This document shows, one piece after another, positions 1 to 7,978 of a stretch of DNA of 32,739 nucleotides (positions are counted from its first letter, which is position 1; every line of letters starts with the position of its first letter). The stretch covers positions 1-32,739 of the forward strand of contig JAGXHG010000028.1 in assembly GCA_024636345.1 (NCBI GenBank), in the 5' to 3' direction. Both the position numbers and the translations under genes were made by a program. The notes beneath the pieces are model-generated. The model was not told where the DNA came from and searched no databases. It was given only the letters and a program-made list of their open reading frames with translations. This stretch comes from Desulfobulbaceae bacterium. Lineage in GTDB: Bacteria; Desulfobacterota; Desulfobulbia; Desulfobulbales; Desulfocapsaceae.

Positions 1-1100
1 CAGTTATCCATGCACAGGTTCGGACATACTGCCCCGCAGACCGATGCCGGCAAGGGGGTGTAGCGCAGGAGCATCTCATAGGCTTCATCGATCTTGCCTT
101 CACGGATGAGGCGCAGACGATCAACGGTGGGGATGTGAACCGGGCAGTAATAGGTGCAGGGAGCTGCGGATTCGCGGTTGGCCCAGAAGGGTTTCTTGCG
201 GCGCAGGTCGCCTGTGGGTACGGCTTCTATGGGGCTGCGGTCAAGTCCCGGTGCCAGATCGCGCAGAGGATCTCCGCCGCCGAAGGCCTTATTCCAGTGT
301 TTGTTACGGAATTCAGCCATGGGCATGGGGCCTGAAAACATCAGGGCCCTTTCCTGTGGGGTAACGGTCAGGAATATCTGCCATTCATCGCGCACAGAGA
401 GGGTAGACAGCAGCTCGCTACGGCCGATCTTTTCCAAATAAAGGCCCATGTTCCCCTGCAGCCACTGCCATTGCTCATCTGTGGGTTTGGCAAGACGGGC
501 ATTGGTTTTTGAGTAGGAGCCGTCCATCGGGCCGCGGAAATAGATGGTGCCGCCAACCATGCCGACGCACGGCCGATAGCCCAGGACATTGGCTGGATTC
601 TTGGCCTCAACGCCGCAGACCACTGCGATCCCGCCGCAGTTGAACTCGGCAAAGGAGTCGCCTGTGGAACCGAGTACCCACAGCTCCGGCCGTGCGTATT
701 CAGGGTTCCATTTAGTCATGGTCAGACCACGGGCACCGATGGAGCCCCGGATGTATACCTTGCCGTTGGCCATGGCGCTGCACACACCATTGGTGGCATC
801 CCCCAGAACCGAAATCTCGGCTCCGATATTGAGGTAACCCACGTCGTCTGAGGCCGACCCGTGACAGATGATGGATGTTCCAGGCATGCCCATGCACCCC
901 AGACGCTGACCGGCAGGGCCTGATGTTTCAATGGTCAGTCCTTCCGGGCGGTGGAGCCGGATGCCGATATTATGCTGGCCAAAGGTCTCCAGACTCAGAT
1001 GATCTGTCTTGTCCGCGGCCTCCCGTAGCAGTTTTTCAAAATCCATGGAACTGATGCGGTGGCCATTTTCGTCAAGACCTTTTACAACAATCGTACCCAC
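1..1100 (-). CDS. Glutamate synthase GXGXG subunit fused to GltD-like oxidoreductase (partial)
   Basis: Third gene of the split glutamate synthase operon, read leftwards and cut by the window edge. I translated it by hand. The first ~240 residues are the GXGXG beta-helix domain (runs such as GYLNIGAEISVLGDATNG and GGTIYFRGPMDGS), which in large-type GltB carries ammonia between active sites. After a linker the chain continues into a CTYYCPVHIP...CGAVCPNLC stretch. That is the N-terminal 4Fe-4S helical domain typical of GltD and dihydropyrimidine dehydrogenase, so the missing part should be an FAD/NAD(P)H oxidoreductase. The start is placed at GTG 1100 because GAGG lies 8 bases upstream; GTG 1109 is in frame but has no spacing from that GAGG. 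It follows the FMN subunit by 88 bases. The fusion is read directly; electron delivery from NAD(P)H is inferred. Confidence 0.88.
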   Translation of the reverse strand, partial: MGTIVVKGLDENGHRISSMDFEKLLREAADKTDHLSLETFGQHNIGIRLHRPEGLTIETSGPAGQRLGCMGMPGTSIICHGSASDDVGYLNIGAEISVLGDATNGVCSAMANGKVYIRGSIGARGLTMTKWNPEYARPELWVLGSTGDSFAEFNCGGIAVVCGVEAKNPANVLGYRPCVGMVGGTIYFRGPMDGSYSKTNARLAKPTDEQWQWLQGNMGLYLEKIGRSELLSTLSVRDEWQIFLTVTPQERALMFSGPMPMAEFRNKHWNKAFGGGDPLRDLAPGLDRSPIEAVPTGDLRRKKPFWANRESAAPCTYYCPVHIPTVDRLRLIREGKIDEAYEMLLRYTPLPASVCGAVCPNLCMDN

Positions 1101-1188
1101 TGAAAACACCTCAAAATCAAATTTGAAATTTAAATTGTTGGAAAGAGAAGCTGTTCTTTAAAAGTAAACATCTCGAAATATTCTTTCC

Positions 1189-2829
1189 TTAGCAGACGTA
1201 TTTAATCCCCAATCGATCGGCGGCGTCCTTGTCGCTGATACCTAAGGCGTCGGACATGCCCACGGGCAGACTCTGGGAACGTCCCAGGGGTGCCATGATC
1301 TTTTTGGCCTCGGTGGAAATGGACATAAAGACCTCACTTACCCGCTCCGCAACCAGATCAGGGTCGAGCCGACGGTACAGTTTCGGGTTCTGGCTGGTGA
1401 TGCCTTTGGGGCAGATGCCCACGTTGCAGACGTTGCAGCGGTTCTTCTCGTTGCCAAGACAGCCGATAGCCGACTGCATGATGTATTTGCCGATATGGAC
1501 CCCGGAGGCGCCCAGCATAATGAGGGCCATGCCGTTCTGGGTTACATTGCCGTTCTTGCCGATACCGCCGGCCGCAAAGATGGGGATCTCGTTCTGCTTG
1601 CCCTGAGCCACTAGATCCAGATAACACTCGCGGACATTGGAGGCGATGGGATGGCCGGTGGCGTCCATGGAGACGTTGTAGGCCGCACCTGTACCGCCAT
1701 CAATACCGTCAATGAGCAGTCCTCCGGCATAGGGATTACGGACCAGGTTGTTGAGCACCGACTTGGCTGAGGTAGAGGCCGAGATCTTGGGATAGACTGG
1801 AACCTTGTGGCCAAAGGCGGTGGACATGGTCTGGATCATCTTCATGACGCTCTCTTCAATGGAATAGAGGGTCTGGTGTACCGGTGGGGAGGGCAGATCA
1901 ACACCCTCCGGCACCCCGCGCAGGCGTGCAATCAGCTTGGAGACCTTGAACCACATGAGCAGACCGCCGTCACCGGGTTTCGCTCCCTGGCCGTACTTGA
2001 TCTCGATGGCTGCCGGGTCGCACTGCATCTCGGGAATGGCACGGATGATCTCGTCCCAGCCGAAATAGCCGGAGGCGATCTGGAGGACTATGTATTTGAG
2101 ATAGGGGCTTTTTAATACCCATGGCGGACATCCGCCTTCGCCGGTACACATGACAACCGGAATCCCCAGCACCTCGTTGCAGTAAGCCACGCCCTGAAGC
2201 AGGCCCAGCCATGCATTGGGAGAAAGTGCCCCGAAGGACATGGAGCCGATGACAAAGGGGAAGATCTCACGGGTCGGAGGAATCCAGCCGCCTTCGCGCT
2301 GCCGTTTCAGGAATTCTTCCGGAGCAAGGGTACGACCGAGGGTGGTGGTCAGGTTGAACTCATGGCGTCCGGCATCGAGGGCTGGATCGGTGAGCATGGA
2401 GATGCGGTTAAACATGATCCGGTCAAGCAGATTCGGTCCGCTGACATTTCTCCGGCCGCCACGGGTCTGGGGCTGCCCCTTCTGGTTGTGGAAGAAAAGG
2501 GTGCGGTGTTCATTGGTGTTCGGCACTGGCATGATTGCTTCATTGGGACAGACCATGACGCACATGGAACAGCCGATACAGGCATTGGCCATGTTGGTCT
2601 TCTGACGAATACCGACAAAGGTGCGGTACTCATTGCCGCGTGACTTCTTGAGGACATCCAGCTTGGGCATCCTCTGCCGTCTGTACGCCAGATAAATAGC
2701 TTCTTTCGGGCAGACCGCAGTGCAGTGTCCGCACAGGGTGCACCTGTCTTCCCGGTGCTGAATTATCCAGGGGAGGTCGGTGTAGCTTAAGCTACTTGGG
2801 CCAACGGATACGGATCGAGCTGAGACCAT
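1189..2829 (-). CDS. gltB: Glutamate synthase, ferredoxin + FMN-binding synthase subunit (archaeal type)
   Basis: Catalytic synthase subunit: condenses ammonia with 2-oxoglutarate and reduces the product to L-glutamate. Two 4Fe-4S ferredoxin motifs sit at the N terminus (C30-x2-C33-x2-C36-x3-C40 and C84-x2-C87-x2-C90-x3-C94). The GOGAT TIM-barrel FMN domain follows from about residue 140, with IKYGQGAKPGDGG near 277 and GIDGGTGAA near 375. Cysteines 457-473 match the 3Fe-4S region of the family. At 546 residues it has the length of the stand-alone archaeal-type subunit, not the ~1500-residue bacterial GltB. The ATG at 2829 has AAAGGA nine bases upstream. Its 5' end overlaps the 3' end of the GATase gene by 43 bases in another frame, suggesting translational coupling. 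Function is confident; the electron donor (ferredoxin or the downstream GltD-like module) is inferred. Confidence 0.93.
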   Translation of the reverse strand: MVSARSVSVGPSSLSYTDLPWIIQHREDRCTLCGHCTAVCPKEAIYLAYRRQRMPKLDVLKKSRGNEYRTFVGIRQKTNMANACIGCSMCVMVCPNEAIMPVPNTNEHRTLFFHNQKGQPQTRGGRRNVSGPNLLDRIMFNRISMLTDPALDAGRHEFNLTTTLGRTLAPEEFLKRQREGGWIPPTREIFPFVIGSMSFGALSPNAWLGLLQGVAYCNEVLGIPVVMCTGEGGCPPWVLKSPYLKYIVLQIASGYFGWDEIIRAIPEMQCDPAAIEIKYGQGAKPGDGGLLMWFKVSKLIARLRGVPEGVDLPSPPVHQTLYSIEESVMKMIQTMSTAFGHKVPVYPKISASTSAKSVLNNLVRNPYAGGLLIDGIDGGTGAAYNVSMDATGHPIASNVRECYLDLVAQGKQNEIPIFAAGGIGKNGNVTQNGMALIMLGASGVHIGKYIMQSAIGCLGNEKNRCNVCNVGICPKGITSQNPKLYRRLDPDLVAERVSEVFMSISTEAKKIMAPLGRSQSLPVGMSDALGISDKDAADRLGIKYVC

Positions 2830-3929
2830 ATTGTTAATTCCTTTCTATCTGGTGGGACGATAATGGTATGTTCACGCATTGGTTGAAAATCATTGGCTGG
2901 ATCACGGTCGGGAACCATGGCCGCAACCCCGCACATCTCGGAGGCCATGGCCCAGGCTCCGTCTCTGCCGCCGACGGTGGCAGGACGCATCTTTTTGTGA
3001 TCCATGACCAAAAGGCAGCTCTCATCGGGCAGGGTGCCGATAACGGCATTGGGGCCGTCAATGATCAAGCGGCGGCAGACATCACGCAACCCTTTCAGGA
3101 AAACGCCCTGGGGATGTTGGTCCAGTTCCGCGTTCTTCAGCGGGGTGATGATGTGTTTATATGCCTGCAGGGGCAGCTTGAGTTGTTTCAGGGTGTAATG
3201 GAGGATATGGGCAAAGACCTCGGAATCACTCTGATAGCCCATATAACCAGGAAAATGTTTTCCCAGCAGCCAGTCCCGGATGGGTACAAAGGCGGTATTC
3301 TCGCCGTTGGTCATGGTGGCAATGCCCTGAATAAAAAAGGGATGGCAGGCATAGAGGTTGATGCCGTAGTTGGTATTCTGCCTCCCCTGGGCCATGCAGA
3401 CCCGGGAGGTGATCCGGTTGTCATGGAGGGTCAGGGCGTTGCCGATATCCAAGGGCCAACCCACTTCCTTGATCATGGCCACATCGGGCCAGAAGGAGAA
3501 GGCGGTGAGGTCGTTGCCGTTTTCTTCGCCGTTGGCCCGCAGGAAGAGGCGGGTGAGCATCAGTTCATTCTCGATCTCCTCCGTGCTCTTTCCTTCAAAG
3601 GCAACGGGCATCTTATAGACCCGGACAAAATAGCGATAGCGATCTTTGGCCTCGACCATAGCGGGATGGGTCTCAAACTCGTGGTCATATTTGAGCTCAT
3701 AGCCACGTTGCGCCATGATGGAGTTCAGGCGCTGCCAGGCGGCTTCACTGTGGGCAATCCCGGAAAGAACAGGGTTCTTTGAGTCATATTTGTAATCCTC
3801 AAAGTGCAGGCCGCGCAGTAACAGGCCAAGCCCGGAACCATCATAGCCTTCCTGCATGGCTTCCATGGCCGTGAGAACCTCATAGGGTGAAAAAGGTTCA
3901 ATGGCGGTTTTCAGGGCTAAACGACACAT
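2787..3929 (-). CDS. Glutamate synthase glutamine amidotransferase subunit (GATase type 2)
   Basis: Glutaminase subunit that releases ammonia from glutamine for the synthase encoded next to it. The start is set at ATG 3929, not the longer upstream frame, because this places Cys directly after Met (MCRLA), the N-terminal nucleophile of class II (Ntn) amidotransferases, and because AGGAG lies 8 bases upstream. The 380-residue protein also shows RVCMAQGRQNTNYG, TNGENTAFV and GYQSDSEVF segments, as in the GltB1-type family. It is first in the operon, behind the 4062-4090 promoter with a leader of about 125 bases, and overlaps the FMN subunit gene by 43 bases. Identity is strong from position and the nucleophile; glutamine as substrate is family knowledge. 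Confidence 0.9.
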   Translation of the reverse strand: MCRLALKTAIEPFSPYEVLTAMEAMQEGYDGSGLGLLLRGLHFEDYKYDSKNPVLSGIAHSEAAWQRLNSIMAQRGYELKYDHEFETHPAMVEAKDRYRYFVRVYKMPVAFEGKSTEEIENELMLTRLFLRANGEENGNDLTAFSFWPDVAMIKEVGWPLDIGNALTLHDNRITSRVCMAQGRQNTNYGINLYACHPFFIQGIATMTNGENTAFVPIRDWLLGKHFPGYMGYQSDSEVFAHILHYTLKQLKLPLQAYKHIITPLKNAELDQHPQGVFLKGLRDVCRRLIIDGPNAVIGTLPDESCLLVMDHKKMRPATVGGRDGAWAMASEMCGVAAMVPDRDPANDFQPMREHTIIVPPDRKELTIWSQLDPYPLAQVA

Positions 3930-4328
3930 GCATGGTTCTCCTGATGAATGATAGTAAAACTGCCTGAAGGGGCAGAGATTGTAGTAAATAGTAATGCCGA
4001 TCATCCGCAACTGCAACCAGGCAGGAGCAAAAATGATTGTTTAATTTTAGTGAGGAGAAAATTTTTACATCGAAAAAAGGTCTCTGTCAAGATCAAACAG
4101 GAGGTCAAAGAGGAGGAAAGCGCCCGATGAGATAGAGCCGGGGGGTGAGAGCGTGAGTCGGATTGGGCCTTGTGAGCAATTAAGAATAGGGACACATGCT
4201 GTCTTGTGTCTCCTGCATCCCTCGTTGATCAAATATATCCAGACACTTACCTGAAAAATACAATATATCTTTGAAAATATTTGTGTTTTCCTGCTCCATA
4301 TCAGGTAACGTTAAAATGTTATGTCAAT
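3930..4328. other. Intergenic region between glt operon and accessory block
   Basis: 399 bases without a supported gene. It holds the minus-strand glt promoter and leader, a GACACA/TGTGTC hairpin near 4190-4212, and from 4224 the first copy of a ~157 bp direct repeat. A 60-codon open frame at 3948-4130 overlaps the glt leader and promoter and has no recognisable features, so I do not call it. Confidence 0.5.
4062..4090 (-). promoter_or_regulatory. Sigma70-type promoter of the glutamate synthase operon
   Basis: On the minus strand there is a perfect TTGACA (4090-4085), a 17-base spacer and TAAAAA (4067-4062). Transcription would begin near 4055, leaving a leader of about 125 bases before the amidotransferase ATG. 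A small CTGCC/GGCAG hairpin lies in that leader near 3955-3980; it is too weak to call an attenuator. Confidence 0.6.
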
Positions 4329-4382
4329 ATGTCGGATAGATATGAACCACCTGATATCCTAGAAAAAATGATAGACAGAATC
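4224..4382 (+). repeat. Direct repeat, copy 1 (partner at 9644-9800)
   Basis: About 158 bases that align with 9644-9800 at roughly 80% identity by hand, with one two-base gap. The repeat spans about 105 bases of upstream sequence and the first 18 codons of a gene. In both copies the upstream part contains perfect 8-base inverted arms, TTACCTGA (4247-4254) and TCAGGTAA (4301-4308), separated by 46 bases here. Similarity fades before about 4224 and is lost after codon 18 of the open frame. Confidence 0.8.
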
Positions 4383-4661
4383 TGCCCAGCACAATATCGG
4401 CTCATTCTGCCTAATGCACTGTTAGATCTTAAAACAATGATAGCATACCATTTCATATCTGAAAAATTCGCACTGAATGTGATCTCTGATCAATGCTTGA
4501 AATTGTCATTATTGTATGATCTTAACGATCCATTTGAGTTACTATCCGCTGATTTACCTGACAGGAAATCCAGAAATCGTTTCATTGGAAATCTTTTCAG
4601 CTGCGCTCCAAAGTTTCCAGTGAACTCCACGTTCGACTATGCAATAAAATGGCGTGAGTAA
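4329..4661 (+). pseudogene. Truncated DUF2971-like protein (N-terminal fragment)
   Basis: A 110-residue open frame. The middle (AYHFISEKFALNVI...LKLSLLYDLNDPFELL) resembles the start of DUF2971 proteins, where a short helix is followed by a conserved N-D-P-F-E motif. Those proteins are usually 250-300 residues, and here the frame ends soon after the motif with an unrelated-looking tail, so I read it as a broken gene. The start is ATG 4329, not an earlier in-frame codon at 4281, because the second copy of this gene start (9747) keeps exactly this Met with MS-x-RYEP after it. No good ribosome site is seen. It could still be expressed as a short protein. The family match is by eye, and no function is proposed. 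Confidence 0.5.
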
Positions 4662-4731
4662 GATAAGATAACGAAATATCTTCAATTCATTCTGCTAATA
4701 ATATCTATCATCTTACATTGGAAAGACACGC

Positions 4732-6135
4732 TTGAAAGCACTCATAAACTATCAAAAAAATCAAATTGCAGCAAATCGAAAAGAATACGGTATTTACTAT
4801 GATCAACTTAAAAAAACATCATATTACCGTTTGATTGAGGCCGATCAAGAACGCTCGCGTCTCATCTCCGAAATCGAAGGCAAGGCCGGTTACCTTTGTA
4901 ATGGAACAAAACCATTTGCACATGCTGTTTCTCCGGGGTGCAGGCTTTGTGGAGAAGGTCATTGGTCGTGCCTTTTCGTGAATAACCGCTGCAACTGCAA
5001 GTGTTTTTATTGCCCGACGCCCCAGGTAGATACATCAATACCTGAGACTCAGGGTATTACTTTTGACAATCCTGAAAATTATATTGGATACATTAAAAAG
5101 TTCGGATTTAAAGGAGTTGGGTTGAGTGGCGGAGAGCCGTTGCTTACTTTCGGTACTACCCTTGAATTTCTGTCTAAAATAAAAAAAGAATTGGGTGATT
5201 CGGTTTATGTTTGGATGTACACCAACGGAACACTTTTAGATGAAGAAAAAACAAGAAAATTAGCTGGAGCCGGCTTGGATGAAATCCGCTTCGACCTTAC
5301 TGCCACAGAGTATAACACCAAAAACCTGAAACTTGCCTTGGGGAAAATCCCAAACGTAACCGTCGAAATACCTGCAATTCCAGAAGACATAACACAGTTG
5401 AAAAACATGGTTATCGAACTCGACAGCCTTGGCGTAAACTATCTCAATCTCCACCAAATGAGGCTTACGCCCTATAATTTTAAAAATCTCTTCAATCGGA
5501 ATTATACTTTTTTACATGGCCAGAAAATCACGGTTCTGGAATCGGAGCTAGCGGCACTGGAAATTATCAACTTTGTTTTTCAACAAGGACTGAGAATAGC
5601 AGTGAATTATTGTTCCTTTCATTACAAAAGCCATTACCAAAAATCCGCCTTCCGCAAAAAATCGGCGGCTTTTGTTTTCAATGAGCAGGAAGAAATCAAC
5701 CAAAATGGTTTTATTCGCAACCTTAGCCTGCAAGGAATTTCCATGCCGCTTAAAGCATTGGGAAACCAGCTGATCCAGTTGTCTCCTGAAGGAAATGGAT
5801 GGCGGATTTCACAAGATCAGAAGCAGATATCTCTTACAAAAAACTCGCTCCTTCAGATGCAACTTGGTGAGGAACCTGTTTTTGTAGATTACAAGGCAGC
5901 AATAATCAATGAAAAGCCATTAGAGGATGGAACTGAGATTGCAATTTCCGGGTTGAAGCACATTTTTGTAGTGAAAGAAACCGGCAGTGGCTCCATCCAG
6001 ATTGAGACAAAAGAAAGGGAAGGTTTTTGTGAAATGATGGAAGGTCGCCTACCAGATAATGCGATGGATTCAGAAGAACTTTTTAATGTTTCGAAAAAGG
6101 AACTTCCTGCCACAGGATTTGCGGAATACTTTTAG
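4732..6135 (+). CDS. Orphan radical SAM protein (COG2108-like)
   Basis: A 467-residue radical SAM enzyme, cytoplasmic, with unknown substrate. The SAM-binding 4Fe-4S motif is C87-x3-C91-x2-C94 (CNCKCFYC), followed by SGGEP at 132-136, the usual SAM-contact segment. Just upstream are further cysteines, C70-x2-C73-x6-C80 and C56, in the pattern I associate with the uncharacterised proteins related to pyruvate formate-lyase activase (COG2108). About 250 residues follow the barrel, without a second clear cluster. The start is TTG at 4732, with GGAAAG six bases upstream; the next Met is far inside the protein. It stands alone: 70 bases after the broken DUF2971-like gene and 292 bases before a phosphoesterase, with no peptide precursor or glycyl-radical partner visible. 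AT-rich composition suggests transfer. Confidence 0.82.
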   Translation: MKALINYQKNQIAANRKEYGIYYDQLKKTSYYRLIEADQERSRLISEIEGKAGYLCNGTKPFAHAVSPGCRLCGEGHWSCLFVNNRCNCKCFYCPTPQVDTSIPETQGITFDNPENYIGYIKKFGFKGVGLSGGEPLLTFGTTLEFLSKIKKELGDSVYVWMYTNGTLLDEEKTRKLAGAGLDEIRFDLTATEYNTKNLKLALGKIPNVTVEIPAIPEDITQLKNMVIELDSLGVNYLNLHQMRLTPYNFKNLFNRNYTFLHGQKITVLESELAALEIINFVFQQGLRIAVNYCSFHYKSHYQKSAFRKKSAAFVFNEQEEINQNGFIRNLSLQGISMPLKALGNQLIQLSPEGNGWRISQDQKQISLTKNSLLQMQLGEEPVFVDYKAAIINEKPLEDGTEIAISGLKHIFVVKETGSGSIQIETKEREGFCEMMEGRLPDNAMDSEELFNVSKKELPATGFAEYF

Positions 6136-6427
6136 TTATTTACGTCAATAATTAGTAAATCTGGTGCCAGATTTATTTAAACTCGCATCCCTTTTATTAG
6201 GCGAAACAGCAAAAATCTCCGAACCATGCACTTCTCTCGACGCCGAGAACGGCTGTGCCCTTCGGGAAAACTTTTAGACGGCGCAAGTGACCTTGGTCGT
6301 TCGGCGCACTAATATTTCAATTATAATCTTAAGGAAATAAAGGAGCAGCCAGATTTCCCCTATTAAAAGACGGGATAGTTTTCTTTAAAGGGGCAAAATG
6401 TAAAGTTAGCGGAAGTACAATAATACG

Positions 6428-7069
6428 ATGAAAATAGCACTATTTAGCGATACCCACGCATTACACGGGCAAATCAACATTCCTGACGCAGATATATTAA
6501 TTTTTGCCGGTGACATGACTCATTGCAGAACTGCGCAGGATGTTTCTGGCTTTAATAGGTTTTTGGGAGGTCTGCCTCATAAACATAAGATAGTGGTAGG
6601 TGGCAACCATGATCATATGCTTGCATGTGATCAAGAAAAAGCCAAATTTCTTTTAACCGAAGCGACCTATCTTCTGGATGATTTTGTAGTCATTTCCGGG
6701 ATAACCATTTACGGTGCACCTTGGCAGCCGATATTTAACCACCGTGCCTGTGATGCTTTTGCCTTACCGCGAGGAAAAGCGCTCAAAGAAAAATGGGATA
6801 TGATTCCGTCTTCTGTCGATATCTTAGTAACGCATGCTCCTCCGGCTGGCATTCTCGACCAAGACGGTCCCGTCTCTCATGGTTGTTCGGACTTGACTGC
6901 CGCTGTGGCCGTACTCAAACCCAAGTATCATATTTTCGGCCATATTCACAATCATCACGGAATGATTAAACATGGTTCCACCAGTTATATAAATTGCAAT
7001 GTGCAAGGAGAAAATGGTGTGTTGAGATCCGCACTCTTACTTGACTACAACTCTGGTGAACTCTTGTAA
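6428..7069 (+). CDS. Calcineurin-like metallophosphoesterase
   Basis: A 213-residue single-domain phosphoesterase with the full dinuclear-metal motif series: D8-x-H10 (SDTH), G-D29, G-N60-H61-D, THAPP in the middle and GHIHNHHG near the C terminus. The compact size and the GGNHD and THAPP blocks resemble the MPPED1/239AB-like branch, which hydrolyses phosphomonoesters or diesters; the physiological substrate cannot be told. No signal peptide. It stands alone, 292 bases after the radical SAM gene and about 200 before yaeQ, so no operon is evident. Upstream, AAATCTGG/CCAGATTT near 6160-6177 forms a short palindrome without a T-run. The ATG at 6428 starts exactly at the usual MKIALFSDTH beginning. 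Confidence 0.85.
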   Translation: MKIALFSDTHALHGQINIPDADILIFAGDMTHCRTAQDVSGFNRFLGGLPHKHKIVVGGNHDHMLACDQEKAKFLLTEATYLLDDFVVISGITIYGAPWQPIFNHRACDAFALPRGKALKEKWDMIPSSVDILVTHAPPAGILDQDGPVSHGCSDLTAAVAVLKPKYHIFGHIHNHHGMIKHGSTSYINCNVQGENGVLRSALLLDYNSGELL

Positions 7070-7267
7070 GGTGTGAGTGAACTTAAATTTTGAGCCTGTA
7101 GGAAAACGTAACTTGTTGTAATTTTACCTGTAATTTCAGGGAACGTAATCGGGGACAGGCCACATTTTGCGCTGTTGCTGTCGGAGTTCTTATTATAATC
7201 AAAAATGACTTTGCAGTAAAAGGTCGTAACTGCATGCGTGGGCACATCTTCAGGAGATCAGCGACTT

Positions 7268-7804
7268 ATGGCATTGAAACCGACAATTTATAAATTAAAA
7301 ATTACCTTAGCTGATACCGACCGAGATTATTATGACACGCTCATTTTAACGGTTGCTCAACACCCCTCTGAAACAGTTGAGCGCATGATGGCTCGTGTTC
7401 TGGCCTTTTGTTTGAATGCTCAGGAGTATCTGGTCTTTACTAAAGGACTTTGTGCAGTGGAAGAACCCGATATCTGGGCGCGCACATTGGATGATCGACT
7501 ATCGTTATGGATCGATGTGGGGGAGCCAACTGTGGAGAGAATAAAAAAAGCTACCCGACTTTCGCCGGTAGTGACGGTTTATAGTTTTAATTCAAAGTCG
7601 GATACCTGGTGGGCGCAGGGACAGGCAAAGTTTAACGAGCTGCCGGTGTCGGTTGTTCAGTTTCCGTGGGAGAGTATCCAGGAGCTGGCGGCACTGGTGA
7701 AGCGGACGATGAATCTTTCCGTCACCATTACCGGCGATACTGCCTATGTTGCCGCGGAAGATGCGGAATGTGCCGTCTCTTGGGTCTTATTACAAGCTGC
7801 ATAA
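7268..7804 (+). CDS. yaeQ: YaeQ family protein
   Basis: A 178-residue protein recognisable as YaeQ by its start, MALKPTIYK, and by the blocks HPSETVERMMARVLAF, FTKGLCAVEEPD, LWIDVGEP and RIKKA, all conserved with the E. coli protein. The structural family has a PD-(D/E)XK nuclease-like fold; a role linked to the RfaH transcription-elongation pathway was suggested but is not settled. The start is ATG 7268, not the GTG at 7238, because MALK is the conserved N terminus; AGGAG lies 11 bases upstream, a little far. A TATAAT at 7194-7199 could be a -10 box, without a convincing -35. The gene ends 16 bases before a MITE-like element whose hairpin may terminate it. Confidence 0.9.
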   Translation: MALKPTIYKLKITLADTDRDYYDTLILTVAQHPSETVERMMARVLAFCLNAQEYLVFTKGLCAVEEPDIWARTLDDRLSLWIDVGEPTVERIKKATRLSPVVTVYSFNSKSDTWWAQGQAKFNELPVSVVQFPWESIQELAALVKRTMNLSVTITGDTAYVAAEDAECAVSWVLLQAA

Positions 7805-7820
7805 TCATGCAAGCTTGCCA

Positions 7821-7953
7821 GGGAACATGAAAATTTGCCCCCAATCTCTGCGTTGTTCCAAAAAAATATCCTCGTAAAATTTACCGTATGCCTACGGTAA
7901 ATTTTTTTTCACGCCTTGATCTTGAACAAAAAGCCTAATTTTTCAAGGTACCC
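7821..7953 (+). mobile_element. MITE-like repeat, copy A (133 bp)
   Basis: First of three related non-coding elements in this window. The ends are imperfect inverted repeats: left GGGAACATGAAAATT, right (reverse complement) GGGTACCTTGAAAAATT. Inside it shares with copies B and C the blocks CTCTGCGTTGTTC, TATCCTC, GGTAAAATTT-type and TTCACGCCTTGATCTTGAA. It carries no open frame, so it would depend on a transposase elsewhere. This copy has a perfect central hairpin. It sits between yaeQ and the lipoprotein gene, ending 25 bases before that gene's start codon. Confidence 0.7.
7876..7909 (+). terminator. Hairpin with T-run inside MITE copy A
   Basis: AAAATTTACCGTA (7876-7888) and TACGGTAAATTTT (7893-7905) form a perfect 13-bp stem with loop TGCC. 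The stem runs into a stretch of eight T at 7902-7909. Lying 72 bases after the yaeQ stop, it would serve as an intrinsic terminator supplied by the element. The stem is AT-rich, so efficiency is uncertain. Confidence 0.5.
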
Positions 7954-7978
7954 TGAAATTATCTGGAGACATGTTGAA

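Noticed and set aside
2868..3782. 304-codon open frame on the plus strand
   Set aside because: Entirely antisense to the glutamate synthase amidotransferase gene; low-complexity Gly/His-rich translation and no motif.
3948..4130. 60-codon plus-strand open frame before the accessory block
   Set aside because: It lies over the minus-strand glt promoter and leader, shows no family motif, and its Lys/Glu-rich tail comes from purine-rich ribosome-site-like DNA.
6160..6177. AAATCTGG/CCAGATTT palindrome as a terminator for the radical SAM gene
   Set aside because: The loop is only two bases and no T-run follows, so I mention it only in passing.
7238..7267. GTG 7238 as the start of yaeQ
   Set aside because: It would add ten residues before the conserved MALK start and place the AGGAG ribosome site inside the gene.
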